Under the pieces are notes generated by a model. That model worked only from the letters and a program-made list of their open reading frames with translations, searched no databases and was not told the origin of the DNA. Of a stretch of 48,880 nucleotides of DNA, positions 19,783-33,312 are shown piece after piece. The stretch's first letter is position 1. Each line of letters begins with the position of its first letter. The DNA comes from Bacteroidetes bacterium MED-G20 (GTDB lineage: Bacteria; Bacteroidota; Bacteroidia; Flavobacteriales_D; Parvicellaceae). The stretch lies in NCBI GenBank assembly GCA_905182745.1, contig CAJJCR010000012.1, positions 1-48,880 on the forward strand. Direction: 5' to 3'. The position numbers and the translations under genes were made by a program.

Positions 19783-20925
19783 ATGAAAAAATATATTTCA
19801 ATTTTACTGATTTTAGTTATTATAAACTGCCAAGGAGAAAAAGCAACTATTAATAATGAGAATAATTATTTTTTAGAATTTATTCAACAAACTGATCAAT
19901 ATGTTTACTTATTCAAAATTGACCAGAACAATCCTGCAAAAATGGATTCTTCAAAGTCCAATATTGGAATTCACCAATTTAACATTAGTTTACTGAAATC
20001 GGATATTTTTTTAGTTGGCACTTCCCCTGAAAAAAGTGTTCTATTTATAGGAAGTCCTAATGAGAGCAATAAATTTCTTTTCACCAATGGGGTCTACGAT
20101 GAATTGGTTGTTACTGGAGATTCCACCAATATATTATTGCAAAAATATTTTAAGTTTAGAAATGGAATTATTAGTCAAGTGCAGAATATAAATACGACCG
20201 ATGAACAAGAAAAGATTATAATTAGAAACAATATAATAACGAACTATCAATCCTACTTGAAAGAGTTTATTAGTGAAAATGAAAAATCACCATCTATAAT
20301 AATGCTTCTTGGTGAAATTCAGAACCCTATGGATTTTAAAAATGAGTTAATGATAATCAAAACTGTGGTTCAAGAAAAATTTGAAAAACAAAAATATTTA
20401 AGGGAAGTAGTTAAGCTAATAGAACAAGCCAAGCAGCAAGAAGATTATATATTTCAACAAAAAAACAGAGTTAATGAAGAGAAAAATATAAGAGAAGAGT
20501 TGGGTATAAATATTGGAGCAATTGCACCTGAAATAAATCTTAAAAGTCCCGACGGAAAATTTATAGCTTTAAGCTCACTTAAGGGAAAAGTAGTGCTTTT
20601 AGACTTTTGGGCTTCTTGGTGCAGACCTTGTAGATCTGAAAATCCTAATGTAGTTAGGCTTTATAACAAATATAAAGACAAAGGGTTTACTGTTTACAGC
20701 GTTTCACTAGACCAAAACAAAGATAAATGGATTGCTGCAATAACTCAAGACCAATTGACTTGGTCGAATCATGTTAGTGAGCTTACTGGCTGGAAATCTT
20801 CAGCTGGAAATAAATATGGAGTCTCTAGTATTCCTAAGACATTTTTAATTGATGCAAAAGGAAAAATCATAGCTTATGATTTAAGAGGGAATGATTTAGA
20901 AAAACAACTTTCTGAAATACTATAA
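19783..20925 (+). CDS. TlpA-like thiol-disulfide lipoprotein
   Basis: The N-terminus has a lipoprotein signal, with a hydrophobic stretch and VIINCQG (lipid-modified Cys16). Residues 25-230 hold a DUF4369-like beta domain and a helical linker. The C-terminal thioredoxin-like domain has LDFWASWCRPCRSENP, with the redox pair C280 and C283, and a cis-Pro segment SSIPKTFLID. It is likely an envelope-anchored thiol reductase or disulfide exchanger. The frame is intact, 380 residues, and is packed between gatB (3 bases) and the M1 peptidase (9 bases). Confidence 0.9.
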   Translation: MKKYISILLILVIINCQGEKATINNENNYFLEFIQQTDQYVYLFKIDQNNPAKMDSSKSNIGIHQFNISLLKSDIFLVGTSPEKSVLFIGSPNESNKFLFTNGVYDELVVTGDSTNILLQKYFKFRNGIISQVQNINTTDEQEKIIIRNNIITNYQSYLKEFISENEKSPSIIMLLGEIQNPMDFKNELMIIKTVVQEKFEKQKYLREVVKLIEQAKQQEDYIFQQKNRVNEEKNIREELGINIGAIAPEINLKSPDGKFIALSSLKGKVVLLDFWASWCRPCRSENPNVVRLYNKYKDKGFTVYSVSLDQNKDKWIAAITQDQLTWSNHVSELTGWKSSAGNKYGVSSIPKTFLIDAKGKIIAYDLRGNDLEKQLSEIL

Positions 20926-20934
20926 ATTATAAGA

Positions 20935-23900
20935 ATGAAGCGACTAATCATAACAATAATTACCTGTTTTGTTGTATTAATTACTAATAGTCAAGAATAC
21001 TTTCAACAAAAAGTAGAAACTTACATAGATGTTGAATTGGATGATGAAAATCATATTTTACGCGGTTTTGAAAAAATGGTGTATTATAATAATTCATACA
21101 CCTCTTTAGAAAAGATTATTATTCATCTTTGGCCAAATGCTTATAAGAACAGTAGCACAAACCTCGCTAAACAAAAATATTCAGATGGAAGTATTTCTTT
21201 TAAATATGCCGACTCAATAGATTTAGGCTATATAGACTCTCTGGATTTTAAAGTAAATGGGGGGAAAGTAAAGTGGCAATTTTTAAATGAACAAATAGAT
21301 ATTTGTGAACTTCATCTTACAAAATCTTTAAAGCCAGGAGATTCAATCACTATCACAACGCCATTTAGAGTTAAGATTCCTTCAGGTAAATTTTCAAGAC
21401 TTGGACACATAGGTCAGTCTTATCAAATTACTCAGTGGTTTGCCAAACCTGCAGTATTTGATAAAAATGGATGGCATCCAATGTCTTATTTAGATCAAGG
21501 CGAATTTTACTCGGAATTTGGAGATTACGATGTTAGCATAACTGTACCAAAAAACTATGTACTTATGGCTACTGGAGACTTACAAAATAAAGAAGAATTA
21601 GAGTTCCTAAATGAAAGAGCAGAAATAACTTCAAAACTTATCCAAGAAAACAAATTACCAATTAGAGATTCTTCGGGAAGAAAGGATATGAGCTTTCCAA
21701 ATAGTAGTGAAGAGAAAAAGACATTAAGATTTATCCAGGAAAATGTGCACGATTTTGCTTGGTTTGCAGATAAAAGATACCACGTTCTCAAAGGAGAAGT
21801 AAAACTAGAGAGTAAAAATGTAACGTCATGGGCGCTATTTACAAATAGTGAAGCGAAACTTTGGGGAAGATCTATTGAGTATATAAATGATGCAACAAAA
21901 TATTTTTCAAAATGGGTTGGAGAATATCCATACAACCATGTAACAGCCGTTGATGGGACTATTAGTGCAGGAGGTGGAATGGAATATCCTAATATAACAG
22001 TAATTGGAAGATCTGGTGACAGTAAATCTTTAGAAACTGTAATTATTCATGAAGTTGGACACAATTGGTATTATGGAATTTTAGGAAGTAATGAGAGAGA
22101 TAATGCTTGGATGGATGAAGGTCTCAACACCTATATTGAGATTAGATATATGGAAGAGAAATATCCAAATGGATATGAAAATAAAGAAGAAAAAATAAAA
22201 GAAAGAGGGGTTTCTATAAATATTCCTATTGAAGAAAAAGAATTACAGCATATAGCTTACCAATTTAATGCTTCTAGAAATTATGACCAACCTTTACAAA
22301 TGGGATCTAAAAATTTTACACAAATGAATTATGGAGCAATGGTTTATTCAAAAACTGGGATTGGGTTTAATTACCTGAAATCTTACCTAGGCGAGGAAGT
22401 TTTTGACGATTGTATGAACGAATATTTTAACCTATGGAAATTTAAACACCCGAGTCCAAATGATATTAAACTAGTTTTTGAAATAGGAAGTGAAGTAAAA
22501 TTAGATTGGTTTTTTGAAGATTATATTAAAACCACTAAAAAAACAGACTATTCCCTAAAAAAAGTATCTAAAATAAATGACAAAGAATACTTAATTAAAT
22601 TAAAGAATATGACAGGATATAAATCTCCTATCCCAATTCAGATGATTAATGATTCTAACGAAATAATTTCTGAAAAATGGATCAATGGATTTGAAAAAGA
22701 TACATCTTTTGTATTTCAAACAAGGGTGAAACCTTCAAAAATTGCTATGGATTATAATGTGATAACAACAGATTATAATTACAAAAATCATATGGCAAAA
22801 GCAAATGGAATATTTAAATTTTACAAACCAATAAAATTAAAATTTCTGCCTATAAGTATAAATAATAATAAAGAAAACCTAATTTATTATTCCCCTGTTA
22901 TAGCAGGAAATGCTTACGACAAAACAATGGTTGGACTAGCACTTTATAATTCTAGCATAAACGATAAAAAAATAGAATGGTTGATAAATCCTCTTTACAG
23001 TTTTGGCTTAAAAAAATTGGTTGGATCAGGAAAAATTCAAACCAATATCAATACAAATGGGCTTTTTCCAAGAATTAAATTGGGCTATAAAATTAGAAGT
23101 TATCATAACGAACATGATAATCTATACAAAGAACAAAGATGGACCAAGCAAGAGATATTTACAGCTTTAAGAATAACCTCTAAAAACTTAAGAAGCTCTC
23201 CATTTCAAAATATAAATCTAAGAACTATAAGAGTAGATGACTTTGAGCCAGATGTCACATTAATTTCACCACCAGAATCAAGAAAAAAAATAGCCTATTA
23301 TGGTGAAATAGAATACAATTTAAAAAGTAGACAAATTCTAAAACCTAAAGAACTAAAATTAAACTATATATATGGATTTAATGACAATTCTAATCTGGTT
23401 AATTGTATACAATTAACCTCGAAAATAGAAAAGTCCTATAATAAAAGTTCGGATAAAATTAGTTGGAGATTTTATGCTGGTTATCATTTTAACCAAGACA
23501 TTTCCAAAGAGTATTCATTTTATCTTAGTGGAAAGAATGGACGAACAGATTATTTATATGACAACACCTATTTTGGGAGAAATTCTTCAAATCAAGAATA
23601 TTTATTTTCCAGACAAAATGATAATTCTTATGGGGGATTTAAGGCAATGGACACCACTTTAAGAAGTAACAACTGGATGGTTTCTAATAATTTTAAAATT
23701 AATATTCCGAAACTTCCTATTGGTGTATTTGCTGATTTTGGAATATTTAAATCTAAGACAGGAGAAAACAAAATCAGTTGGGGATACAATGCTGGGATAT
23801 ACACCAGCATCGTTATAAATGAAGAAATAATAGGAATTTATCTACCTATATTGTATTCTGAAAATATTGGAGGAACATTAAATGATTTTAAATTTTTGCA

Positions 23901-23970
23901 AAGAATAAATTTTGTATTTAATCTTAAGAGTATAAACCCCTTCACCATTAAAAAAACTATAAAGCCATAA
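20935..23970 (+). CDS. M1-family metallopeptidase with C-terminal outer-membrane barrel-like domain
   Basis: A signal peptide (ITIITCFVVLITNSQ) is followed by the M1 aminopeptidase fold. The substrate loop is GGGMEYPNITV, and the zinc site is HEVGHNWYYG with E395 (H372, E373, H376), in WMDEGLNTY. The M1 part ends near residue 620. The remaining 390 residues are rich in alternating polar and aromatic strands (NGLFPRIKLGYKIRSY, SWRFYAGYHFNQ), and the protein nears its end with LQRINFVFNLKS, an outer-membrane barrel-like pattern. The total of 1,011 residues far exceeds a plain M1 peptidase. The stop (TAA 23968-23970) overlaps the likely lpxH start. Confidence 0.9.
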   Translation: MKRLIITIITCFVVLITNSQEYFQQKVETYIDVELDDENHILRGFEKMVYYNNSYTSLEKIIIHLWPNAYKNSSTNLAKQKYSDGSISFKYADSIDLGYIDSLDFKVNGGKVKWQFLNEQIDICELHLTKSLKPGDSITITTPFRVKIPSGKFSRLGHIGQSYQITQWFAKPAVFDKNGWHPMSYLDQGEFYSEFGDYDVSITVPKNYVLMATGDLQNKEELEFLNERAEITSKLIQENKLPIRDSSGRKDMSFPNSSEEKKTLRFIQENVHDFAWFADKRYHVLKGEVKLESKNVTSWALFTNSEAKLWGRSIEYINDATKYFSKWVGEYPYNHVTAVDGTISAGGGMEYPNITVIGRSGDSKSLETVIIHEVGHNWYYGILGSNERDNAWMDEGLNTYIEIRYMEEKYPNGYENKEEKIKERGVSINIPIEEKELQHIAYQFNASRNYDQPLQMGSKNFTQMNYGAMVYSKTGIGFNYLKSYLGEEVFDDCMNEYFNLWKFKHPSPNDIKLVFEIGSEVKLDWFFEDYIKTTKKTDYSLKKVSKINDKEYLIKLKNMTGYKSPIPIQMINDSNEIISEKWINGFEKDTSFVFQTRVKPSKIAMDYNVITTDYNYKNHMAKANGIFKFYKPIKLKFLPISINNNKENLIYYSPVIAGNAYDKTMVGLALYNSSINDKKIEWLINPLYSFGLKKLVGSGKIQTNINTNGLFPRIKLGYKIRSYHNEHDNLYKEQRWTKQEIFTALRITSKNLRSSPFQNINLRTIRVDDFEPDVTLISPPESRKKIAYYGEIEYNLKSRQILKPKELKLNYIYGFNDNSNLVNCIQLTSKIEKSYNKSSDKISWRFYAGYHFNQDISKEYSFYLSGKNGRTDYLYDNTYFGRNSSNQEYLFSRQNDNSYGGFKAMDTTLRSNNWMVSNNFKINIPKLPIGVFADFGIFKSKTGENKISWGYNAGIYTSIVINEEIIGIYLPILYSENIGGTLNDFKFLQRINFVFNLKSINPFTIKKTIKP

Positions 23971-24713
23971 AAAATAGAAATAAAATATATTTTGCTTCTG
24001 ATTTTCATCTAGGAAGTCATGATGATAATAATAACAGAGAAAATGTAATTATTCAATGGCTATCTTCTATTGAAAAAGATGCAAAAGAAATTTTTCTAGT
24101 TGGTGATATTTTTGACTTTTGGTTTGAACACAAGCACACTATTCCCAAAGGCAATACTAGGTTTTTAGGTAAACTTGCAACCTTAAAAGATAATGGTATT
24201 GATATTCATGTTTTTACAGGAAATCACGACCTATGGATGTTTGGTTATTTAGAAAATGAAATTGGAGTGACAGTACTTAAGAAGCCTATTTTAAGAGAGA
24301 TTGATGGTACTGTTTTTTTCATTGGACATGGAGATGGACTTGGGCCAGGAGACAACAAATATAAGTTCATTAAAAAGTTTTTTTCCAACCCATTTTGTCA
24401 ATGGTTATTTTCTAAAATTCATCCCAATCTAAGTTTTTCATTTGCAAGGTATTGGTCTAGGAAAAGCAGAGAAAATGAAAAAAGTGGAAGTCCTTCATTT
24501 CTTGGCGAAAAAAAGGAATGGTTAATTCAGTTTAGTAAAGAAGAATACCAAAAAAATAAAGAAATTAATTACTTTATTTTTGGGCATAGACATTTTCCTA
24601 TAAAACATAAAATAGATAAAAATTGTACATATATAAACCTGGGTGATTGGATAAATCACTTCACCTATGCGGTTTACAATGGGAAAACTACGGAAATTAA
24701 GAAATTTAAGTAG
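23967..24713 (+). CDS. lpxH: UDP-2,3-diacylglucosamine diphosphatase (lipid A)
   Basis: LpxH cleaves UDP-2,3-diacylglucosamine to lipid X and UMP. All metallophosphoesterase motifs are present: ASDFHLGSHDD, VGDIFDFWFE, FTGNHDLWM, IGHGDGLGPGD and FGHRHFPIKH. The open frame begins at 23952 after a stop and contains no ATG, GTG or TTG before the first metal motif; the first ATG is at 24237, well inside the enzyme. An ATA at 23967 overlapping the M1 stop would give KNRNKIYFASDFHLG, the expected family N-terminus. I therefore start the gene there. It ends seven bases before the end of the convergent gap gene. Confidence 0.88.
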   Translation: MKNRNKIYFASDFHLGSHDDNNNRENVIIQWLSSIEKDAKEIFLVGDIFDFWFEHKHTIPKGNTRFLGKLATLKDNGIDIHVFTGNHDLWMFGYLENEIGVTVLKKPILREIDGTVFFIGHGDGLGPGDNKYKFIKKFFSNPFCQWLFSKIHPNLSFSFARYWSRKSRENEKSGSPSFLGEKKEWLIQFSKEEYQKNKEINYFIFGHRHFPIKHKIDKNCTYINLGDWINHFTYAVYNGKTTEIKKFK

Positions 24714-24719
24714 AATAAA

Positions 24720-28847
<4,128 letters not shown>

Positions 28848-28936
28848 GGGTATTTATTTAACTACTTCGAAAATACAAATTATTAAATTATTCAAGCAGT
28901 TGTTGAATGAATTTTATCAAAAAAAAATTAAAAAAT

Positions 28937-29797
28937 TTAAAATAAGTGTTTTTCAGCGTGATAACTAGACCTAACCAAAGGACCACTTTCAACAAACCTA
29001 AACCCCGCTTTTAGACCAAATTCTTTATATTTTGCAAACTGCTCTGGTGTTATAAATTCTTCAACAGGTGCATGTTTTGGTGTTGGTTGTAAATACTGAC
29101 CTATAGTTACAATATCAACTTTCACAGATCTTAAATCTTCAAGTGTTTCAAAAACTTCTTCTTCTGTCTCTCCTAATCCCAGCATTAAGCCAGACTTCGT
29201 TTTCATCCCTCCTTGTTTAAGACGTAACAAAAGCTCTAAACTTCTGTTGTATTTTGCTTGTACTCTAATTGTTTTTGTTAGTCTTCTAACAGTTTCAATA
29301 TTATGAGAAACAATTTCTGGAGCAACTTCAATTATGTTATTTAAGTTTTCCCAAATTCCAGCAAAATCCGGAATTAAAGTCTCTAACGTAGTGGTAGGAG
29401 ATTGTCTTCGAATTGCTTTGACAGTACTTACCCAAATATTGGAACCTCCATCTGGTAAGTCGTCACGGTCAACAGAAGTAATTACCGCATGCTTGACTTT
29501 CATCAATTTAACCGAATTAGCCACTCTTCCAGGCTCAAAAGCATCTACAGCTTCGGGTTTTCCGGTAGCAACTGCACAAAACCCACAAGATCTCGTACAA
29601 ACATTACCCAAAATCATAAAAGTAGCTGTTCCAGCTCCCCAACACTCACCCATGTTTGGACAATTCCCACTTTCACATATTGTGTGAAGTTTATGTTCCG
29701 TAACAAGGTTTCTTACATTTTTATAAGACTCACCAGTAGGTAATTTAACTTTAAGCCATTTGGGCTTTTTAGTTTTCGCAACAGTATTAACACTCAT
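28937..29797 (-). CDS. lipA: Lipoyl synthase
   Basis: LipA inserts two sulfurs into protein-bound octanoate with radical SAM chemistry. Auxiliary-cluster cysteines are C41, C46 and C52 ([15 protein letters not shown]); radical SAM cysteines are C67, C71 and C74 (CTRSCGFC). [13 protein letters not shown] and the closing [12 protein letters not shown], with the cluster-binding Ser, are present. The length of 286 residues is normal and the frame is intact. It overlaps the upstream outer-membrane protein gene by one base. No lipB is in the window. Confidence 0.96.
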   Translation of the reverse strand: MSVNTVAKTKKPKWLKVKLPTGESYKNVRNLVTEHKLHTICESGNCPNMGECWGAGTATFMILGNVCTRSCGFCAVATGKPEAVDAFEPGRVANSVKLMKVKHAVITSVDRDDLPDGGSNIWVSTVKAIRRQSPTTTLETLIPDFAGIWENLNNIIEVAPEIVSHNIETVRRLTKTIRVQAKYNRSLELLLRLKQGGMKTKSGLMLGLGETEEEVFETLEDLRSVKVDIVTIGQYLQPTPKHAPVEEFITPEQFAKYKEFGLKAGFRFVESGPLVRSSYHAEKHLF

Positions 29798-30550
29798 TAG
29801 TAAAATTTATTTCCAATAGAACAATTAATATAAACACTAGGGTAAAATCTGTAATTGTTATTTTCCACCATTAAAATTACAGGTTTAGAAAAGACATCAA
29901 CCGAAAACCCTAGCTCTAAAGAATTTATAATTTCTCTGTTACTTGAATAATCAAAATCAAGTCCCAATTTAAAAAACATACCTGGGTTGATTTTTGTTTC
30001 CATTAAACCAGCTGTCCAAGAAGCCCTCCCGTAAATAGTATAAAAATTATGTAATTCCGGATCGTATCTTTCAGTAGAAATTCCTGCAATTCTTCCTGAA
30101 AAATCGTACTTAAAAACTTCTAAAAAAACTGGCTTTACCAAGCCTAAGGATGGACCTACTGTGTAATTCATTGTAATTTGCAAACCATTTTCTCTTAATT
30201 TTTCGTAAAGAATTTTTCTATTACCAAAACCAAACCTCACAGTGTAAAGAGAGTTTAATTTGCCAAAAATAAATTTCTTCGCATTTTCATCGAAATCTCC
30301 AAAAATTTTATACTCTTTATCGTGGTTTATACTTACAAAATCTACATTAATTAAAGATTTATTTCTTGAAGGTCTTAAACTTTGACATGCCATAGTTCAA
30401 TGCAAAACCGCTAGAATGAAGAGTACCTCCCAACCAAATCTCCTTAGATATTCTCACCATTAACTTCTCATTAACAGGAACCTGAGAAAAGACAGAAACA
30501 GAAAAAATCTGAAGTATGGTTATTAAAGAAAAGATTGCTATTCTGTACAT
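29797..30550 (-). CDS. Predicted outer-membrane beta-barrel protein, frameshifted
   Basis: The protein starts [20 protein letters not shown] followed by FSQ, a clear signal peptide. The rest has alternating strands with aromatic ends ([48 protein letters not shown]) and ends in Tyr, like small Bacteroidota barrels. The first frame stops at 30359 after SKFKTFKK; a missing A near 30362-30368 would join it to [12 protein letters not shown]. The joined length is about 250 residues. A TTG at 30559 is in frame upstream, but the ATG at 30550 starts at the signal peptide. It is coupled to lipA without an evident functional link. Confidence 0.7.
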
Positions 30551-30556
30551 TAATAG

Positions 30557-30564
30557 CAAAAATA
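30557..30564 (-). promoter_or_regulatory. -7 box very close to the outer-membrane protein start
   Basis: TATTTTTG on the minus strand matches TAnnTTTG. Only six bases separate it from the ATG at 30550, so a transcript from here would be nearly leaderless. No good -33 partner was seen. Confidence 0.35.
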
Positions 30565-30627
30565 AAGAAAATGTAGAATAAAAAGAATTGTTTAAAGGAA
30601 AGTTTAAAACAAATAAAGTACTTTAAT

Positions 30628-30804
30628 TTAAAAGTTGGCTTTTTTAGTTTTTTTATCTTGTAATGTAATTAACTCTTTATGGTTATCCTCTTGAGAATTT
30701 AAACTGTAAGCTGGACATGTTTTCTGTGGTGGTTGGAATACAAAACAAGAAGACAAAGAGGACAAAACTATAGTTGCAAATGTGTAAGTGAATAATTTTT
30801 TCAT
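30628..30804 (-). CDS. Small lipoprotein of 58 residues
   Basis: The frame runs from ATG 30804 to TAA 30628. It begins MKKLFTYTFATIVLSSLSSC, an ideal lipoprotein signal with lipobox LSSC and lipid-modified Cys20. The mature part is only 38 residues, with one further Cys (QKTCPAYSLNSQ) and a basic tail (DKKTKKANF). It has its own Bacteroidota-type promoter and is divergent from ung. It resembles small envelope lipoproteins of unknown role; the second Cys could cross-link or bind metal, but this is a guess. Confidence 0.75.
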   Translation of the reverse strand: MKKLFTYTFATIVLSSLSSCFVFQPPQKTCPAYSLNSQEDNHKELITLQDKKTKKANF

Positions 30805-30827
30805 GATTTTTTCGTAATAGCTATTAA

Positions 30828-30856
30828 CAAAATTATTAAAAAAGACATACCAACAA
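30828..30856 (-). promoter_or_regulatory. Promoter of the small lipoprotein gene
   Basis: TAATTTTG at 30828-30835 and a TTG at 30854-30856, both on the minus strand, are separated by 18 bases, fitting the -7/-33 consensus. The -7 box lies 23 bases before the ATG of the 58-residue lipoprotein. Confidence 0.6.
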
Positions 30857-30902
30857 TAAAATCAAATGATTTTTATTTTATTGTAAGAGAATTAATAACA
30901 AA

Positions 30903-31568
30903 TTGAATACAAAACAATTACATAGAGAATGGATATCCATATTTGAAAAAGAGTTTTCAAAAAAATATTTTCAAAAAATAAACAGTGAAGTAAAAAATTG
31001 CAGCTCTAATGAGTTGCTATGTCCAAAAAAAGAAAATATTTTCAAAGCATTTGAGAAAACTATCTTTCCAGATATAAAAATTGTGATTTTAGGCCAAGAC
31101 CCCTACCATGGAGAAGATCAAGCAAACGGACTTGCATTTGCAGTCAATGAAAATCACAAGACTCCTCCATCTTTAAGAAATATATTTACAGAAATTAAAA
31201 ACGACTTGAATTCTATTCCCCAAACTAAAAAAAATCTTGAATATTGGGCAAATCAAGGAGTTCTTTTATTGAACTCTTCATTAACTGCAAGGTTAGGAAC
31301 AGCAAACTCTCATAGTAATTTAGGATGGGATTTATTTACAGATAATATCTTAAAAGAAATTTCGTTATTGAAAAATAAAGTAGTTTTTATTTTATGGGGG
31401 AATTATGCCCAGAAAAAGGAAGTTTTAATAGATTCTAAAAAGCATATTATTTTAAAAGCACCTCACCCATCCCCTCTTTCAGCTTACAGAGGTTTTTTTG
31501 GTTGTAAACATTTTTCTAAGGCAAATGAGTTTTTAAAATCAAACCATTTAAAAGAAATTATTTGGTAA
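30903..31568 (+). CDS. ung: Uracil-DNA glycosylase
   Basis: Ung removes uracil from DNA in base-excision repair. The water-activating loop is VILGQDPYHGEDQANGLAF, with catalytic Asp66, and the Leu-intercalation loop is HPSPLSAYRGFFG with His188. The uracil-binding LLNSSLTAR is also clear. At 221 residues the length is normal. The only start near the family N-terminus is TTG at 30903 (NTKQLHREW). It ends three bases before the Omp85-like gene, with which it probably shares a transcript. Confidence 0.95.
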   Translation: MNTKQLHREWISIFEKEFSKKYFQKINSEVKNCSSNELLCPKKENIFKAFEKTIFPDIKIVILGQDPYHGEDQANGLAFAVNENHKTPPSLRNIFTEIKNDLNSIPQTKKNLEYWANQGVLLLNSSLTARLGTANSHSNLGWDLFTDNILKEISLLKNKVVFILWGNYAQKKEVLIDSKKHIILKAPHPSPLSAYRGFFGCKHFSKANEFLKSNHLKEIIW

Positions 31569-31571
31569 AAT

Positions 31572-33230
31572 ATGGGTTTAAAGAAAACAATAATATTAAT
31601 CTTTTTTTTTCCAATATTATTTTTTGGACAACAAGTAAATTTCTTAGAAATTTATAAGAATCTTGAGCTTTTTAAAGCCGAAAAAATTAATTCTAACAGA
31701 GCTTCAGAACTAGTAAATAATATTTTGCTTTCAGAAATTGAAAGTGGATATTTTAATTGTAATGTTGATTCGATAAATCTAAAAAATCAAAAATTAAAAA
31801 TCTATTTACAGACTGGAAATCTAATTTCTTTAAACAGTATAAAAGTAAATTTACCAAATTCTTTATCGCTTAATCTAAGAGAAGATTTTAATAGCGACAA
31901 AACTTATTTTAATGCTAATGATTTTTCTGATAAAATAAAAAAGTGGATTATTCTAATGAATAACAATGGATTTCCATTTGCTGAATTCGAATTCCAAAAG
32001 AGCGAAATTATAAACTCAAAAATTAATTTAATATGTAATTTAAACTCAGGACCTTTGGTTAAAATTGATTCTATCATAAATCCAGAAATCACTAAAAAAG
32101 AACTTCAACTTGTATATAAATTTACAGATATTAGAAATGGAGACCTATTTGAACTAAACAAGATTTATAAAATCAGTGAAAATATTAAAAATACAGGATT
32201 CATTCAAGAAATAAGACCGCCAGCATATGAGTTTATTGACAACAAAGCATCTGTATACACCTATTTTAAACCACAGTCTAAAAACAGTATCAATGGCCTT
32301 GTTGGTATTCAACCTGGAGAAAATGAAACTGTACAACTTACAGGAAATGTAGCTCTAAGTTTCCAAAATGCGTTAAGTTATGGTGAAGTACTAAAAATAA
32401 ATTGGAGAAGAATGTTCAATTCTTCACAAAATCTTATTGCTGAGCTTAGCTATCCATTTCTATTTAATACGAATTTCGAGATTCAAGGTGGATTAGATAT
32501 GATTAAAAAAGACAGTTCGTTTTTTAATTTTAATTCAAAGCTGATTGTTAATTATAAGTCCAACTCCAATTTTTCTAACGGTTTTTTATTTACTAACAAT
32601 AACTCAACCAGTCTTCTTGAAAATGATTATAGTTCTACATCTGTTAATAGCTTTGGGTTTGTAACCAATTTTAAAAAACTGGACAATCCAATCAACCCTT
32701 TAAGAGGATTTAAAATTAAAAGTGAACTTGCTTATGGATGGAAAGAAACTTATGCATTAGACACAGTGGCCAATAACATCCTAAGATCACCAAACTTTAA
32801 TGGTAATTTATCTTTTTCAAGTTATCTAAGCTTAATTAAAAGAACTACGATTAAAATTAAACTTTCTGGATCTACCATTCAAAATAATATTCTTTACGAA
32901 AATGAATTAACTAGGATAGGCGGCTATAAAACTATTAGAGGTTTTGATGAAGAATCTATATGGGTAAGTTCGTTTATTCTAGGAAATTTTGAATTTAGAT
33001 ATCTAATAGATGAGAAATCTAATGTTTTTCTTTTCTCAGATTTTGCCTGGACCGAAAGTAAAACCAATAATTTTATAAAAGAGGATTATTTTCAAAGTTT
33101 TGGATTTGGAACAAATATTTCCATGCAAAATGGTCTTCTAACATTGATTTATGGTTTGGGTAGAAAAATTGACAATCCGTTTCTAATTAGAACAGGAAAA
33201 ATCCACCTTGGTTTCACAAGTTATTTCTAA
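31572..33230 (+). CDS. Omp85/TamA-like outer-membrane protein
   Basis: The N-terminus is a signal peptide (KKTIILIFFFPILFFGQQ). Residues 20-225 contain POTRA-like strands, such as LQTGNLISLNSIKVNLP and VKIDSIINPEITKKEL. The barrel follows; its loop 6 signature is visible in RIGGYKTIRGFDEESI, and the protein ends IHLGFTSYF, with a terminal Phe as in barrels recognised by BAM. At 552 residues it is shorter than BamA (about 800) and TamA-like proteins with three full POTRA domains. It probably assembles or exports a specific envelope substrate; the main BamA would be elsewhere. Confidence 0.85.
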   Translation: MGLKKTIILIFFFPILFFGQQVNFLEIYKNLELFKAEKINSNRASELVNNILLSEIESGYFNCNVDSINLKNQKLKIYLQTGNLISLNSIKVNLPNSLSLNLREDFNSDKTYFNANDFSDKIKKWIILMNNNGFPFAEFEFQKSEIINSKINLICNLNSGPLVKIDSIINPEITKKELQLVYKFTDIRNGDLFELNKIYKISENIKNTGFIQEIRPPAYEFIDNKASVYTYFKPQSKNSINGLVGIQPGENETVQLTGNVALSFQNALSYGEVLKINWRRMFNSSQNLIAELSYPFLFNTNFEIQGGLDMIKKDSSFFNFNSKLIVNYKSNSNFSNGFLFTNNNSTSLLENDYSSTSVNSFGFVTNFKKLDNPINPLRGFKIKSELAYGWKETYALDTVANNILRSPNFNGNLSFSSYLSLIKRTTIKIKLSGSTIQNNILYENELTRIGGYKTIRGFDEESIWVSSFILGNFEFRYLIDEKSNVFLFSDFAWTESKTNNFIKEDYFQSFGFGTNISMQNGLLTLIYGLGRKIDNPFLIRTGKIHLGFTSYF

Positions 33231-33266
33231 TTTAAACGAACAAACCTTAGACAAAGTAATTTACTC

Positions 33267-33297
33267 TTGTTTTTTATAAGTCTAAAAACTACATTTG
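33267..33297 (+). promoter_or_regulatory. Promoter of ahcY
   Basis: TTG at 33267-33269 and TACATTTG at 33290-33297 are separated by 20 bases, matching the Bacteroidota -33/-7 pattern. The -7 box ends 15 bases before the ATG at 33313 and contains the in-frame TTG at 33295, which argues against that TTG being the start. Confidence 0.6.
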
Positions 33298-33312
33298 CCA
33301 AAAAAATATAAA

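Noticed and set aside
21555-21935. Minus-strand open frame of 126 codons
   Set aside because: It lies wholly inside the intact M1 peptidase gene.
29334-29743. Two plus-strand open frames within lipA
   Set aside because: They are antisense to an intact lipoyl synthase and look like no known protein.
33295-33312. TTG at 33295 as the ahcY start
   Set aside because: It lies inside a good -7 promoter box, and the ATG at 33313 gives the usual family N-terminus.
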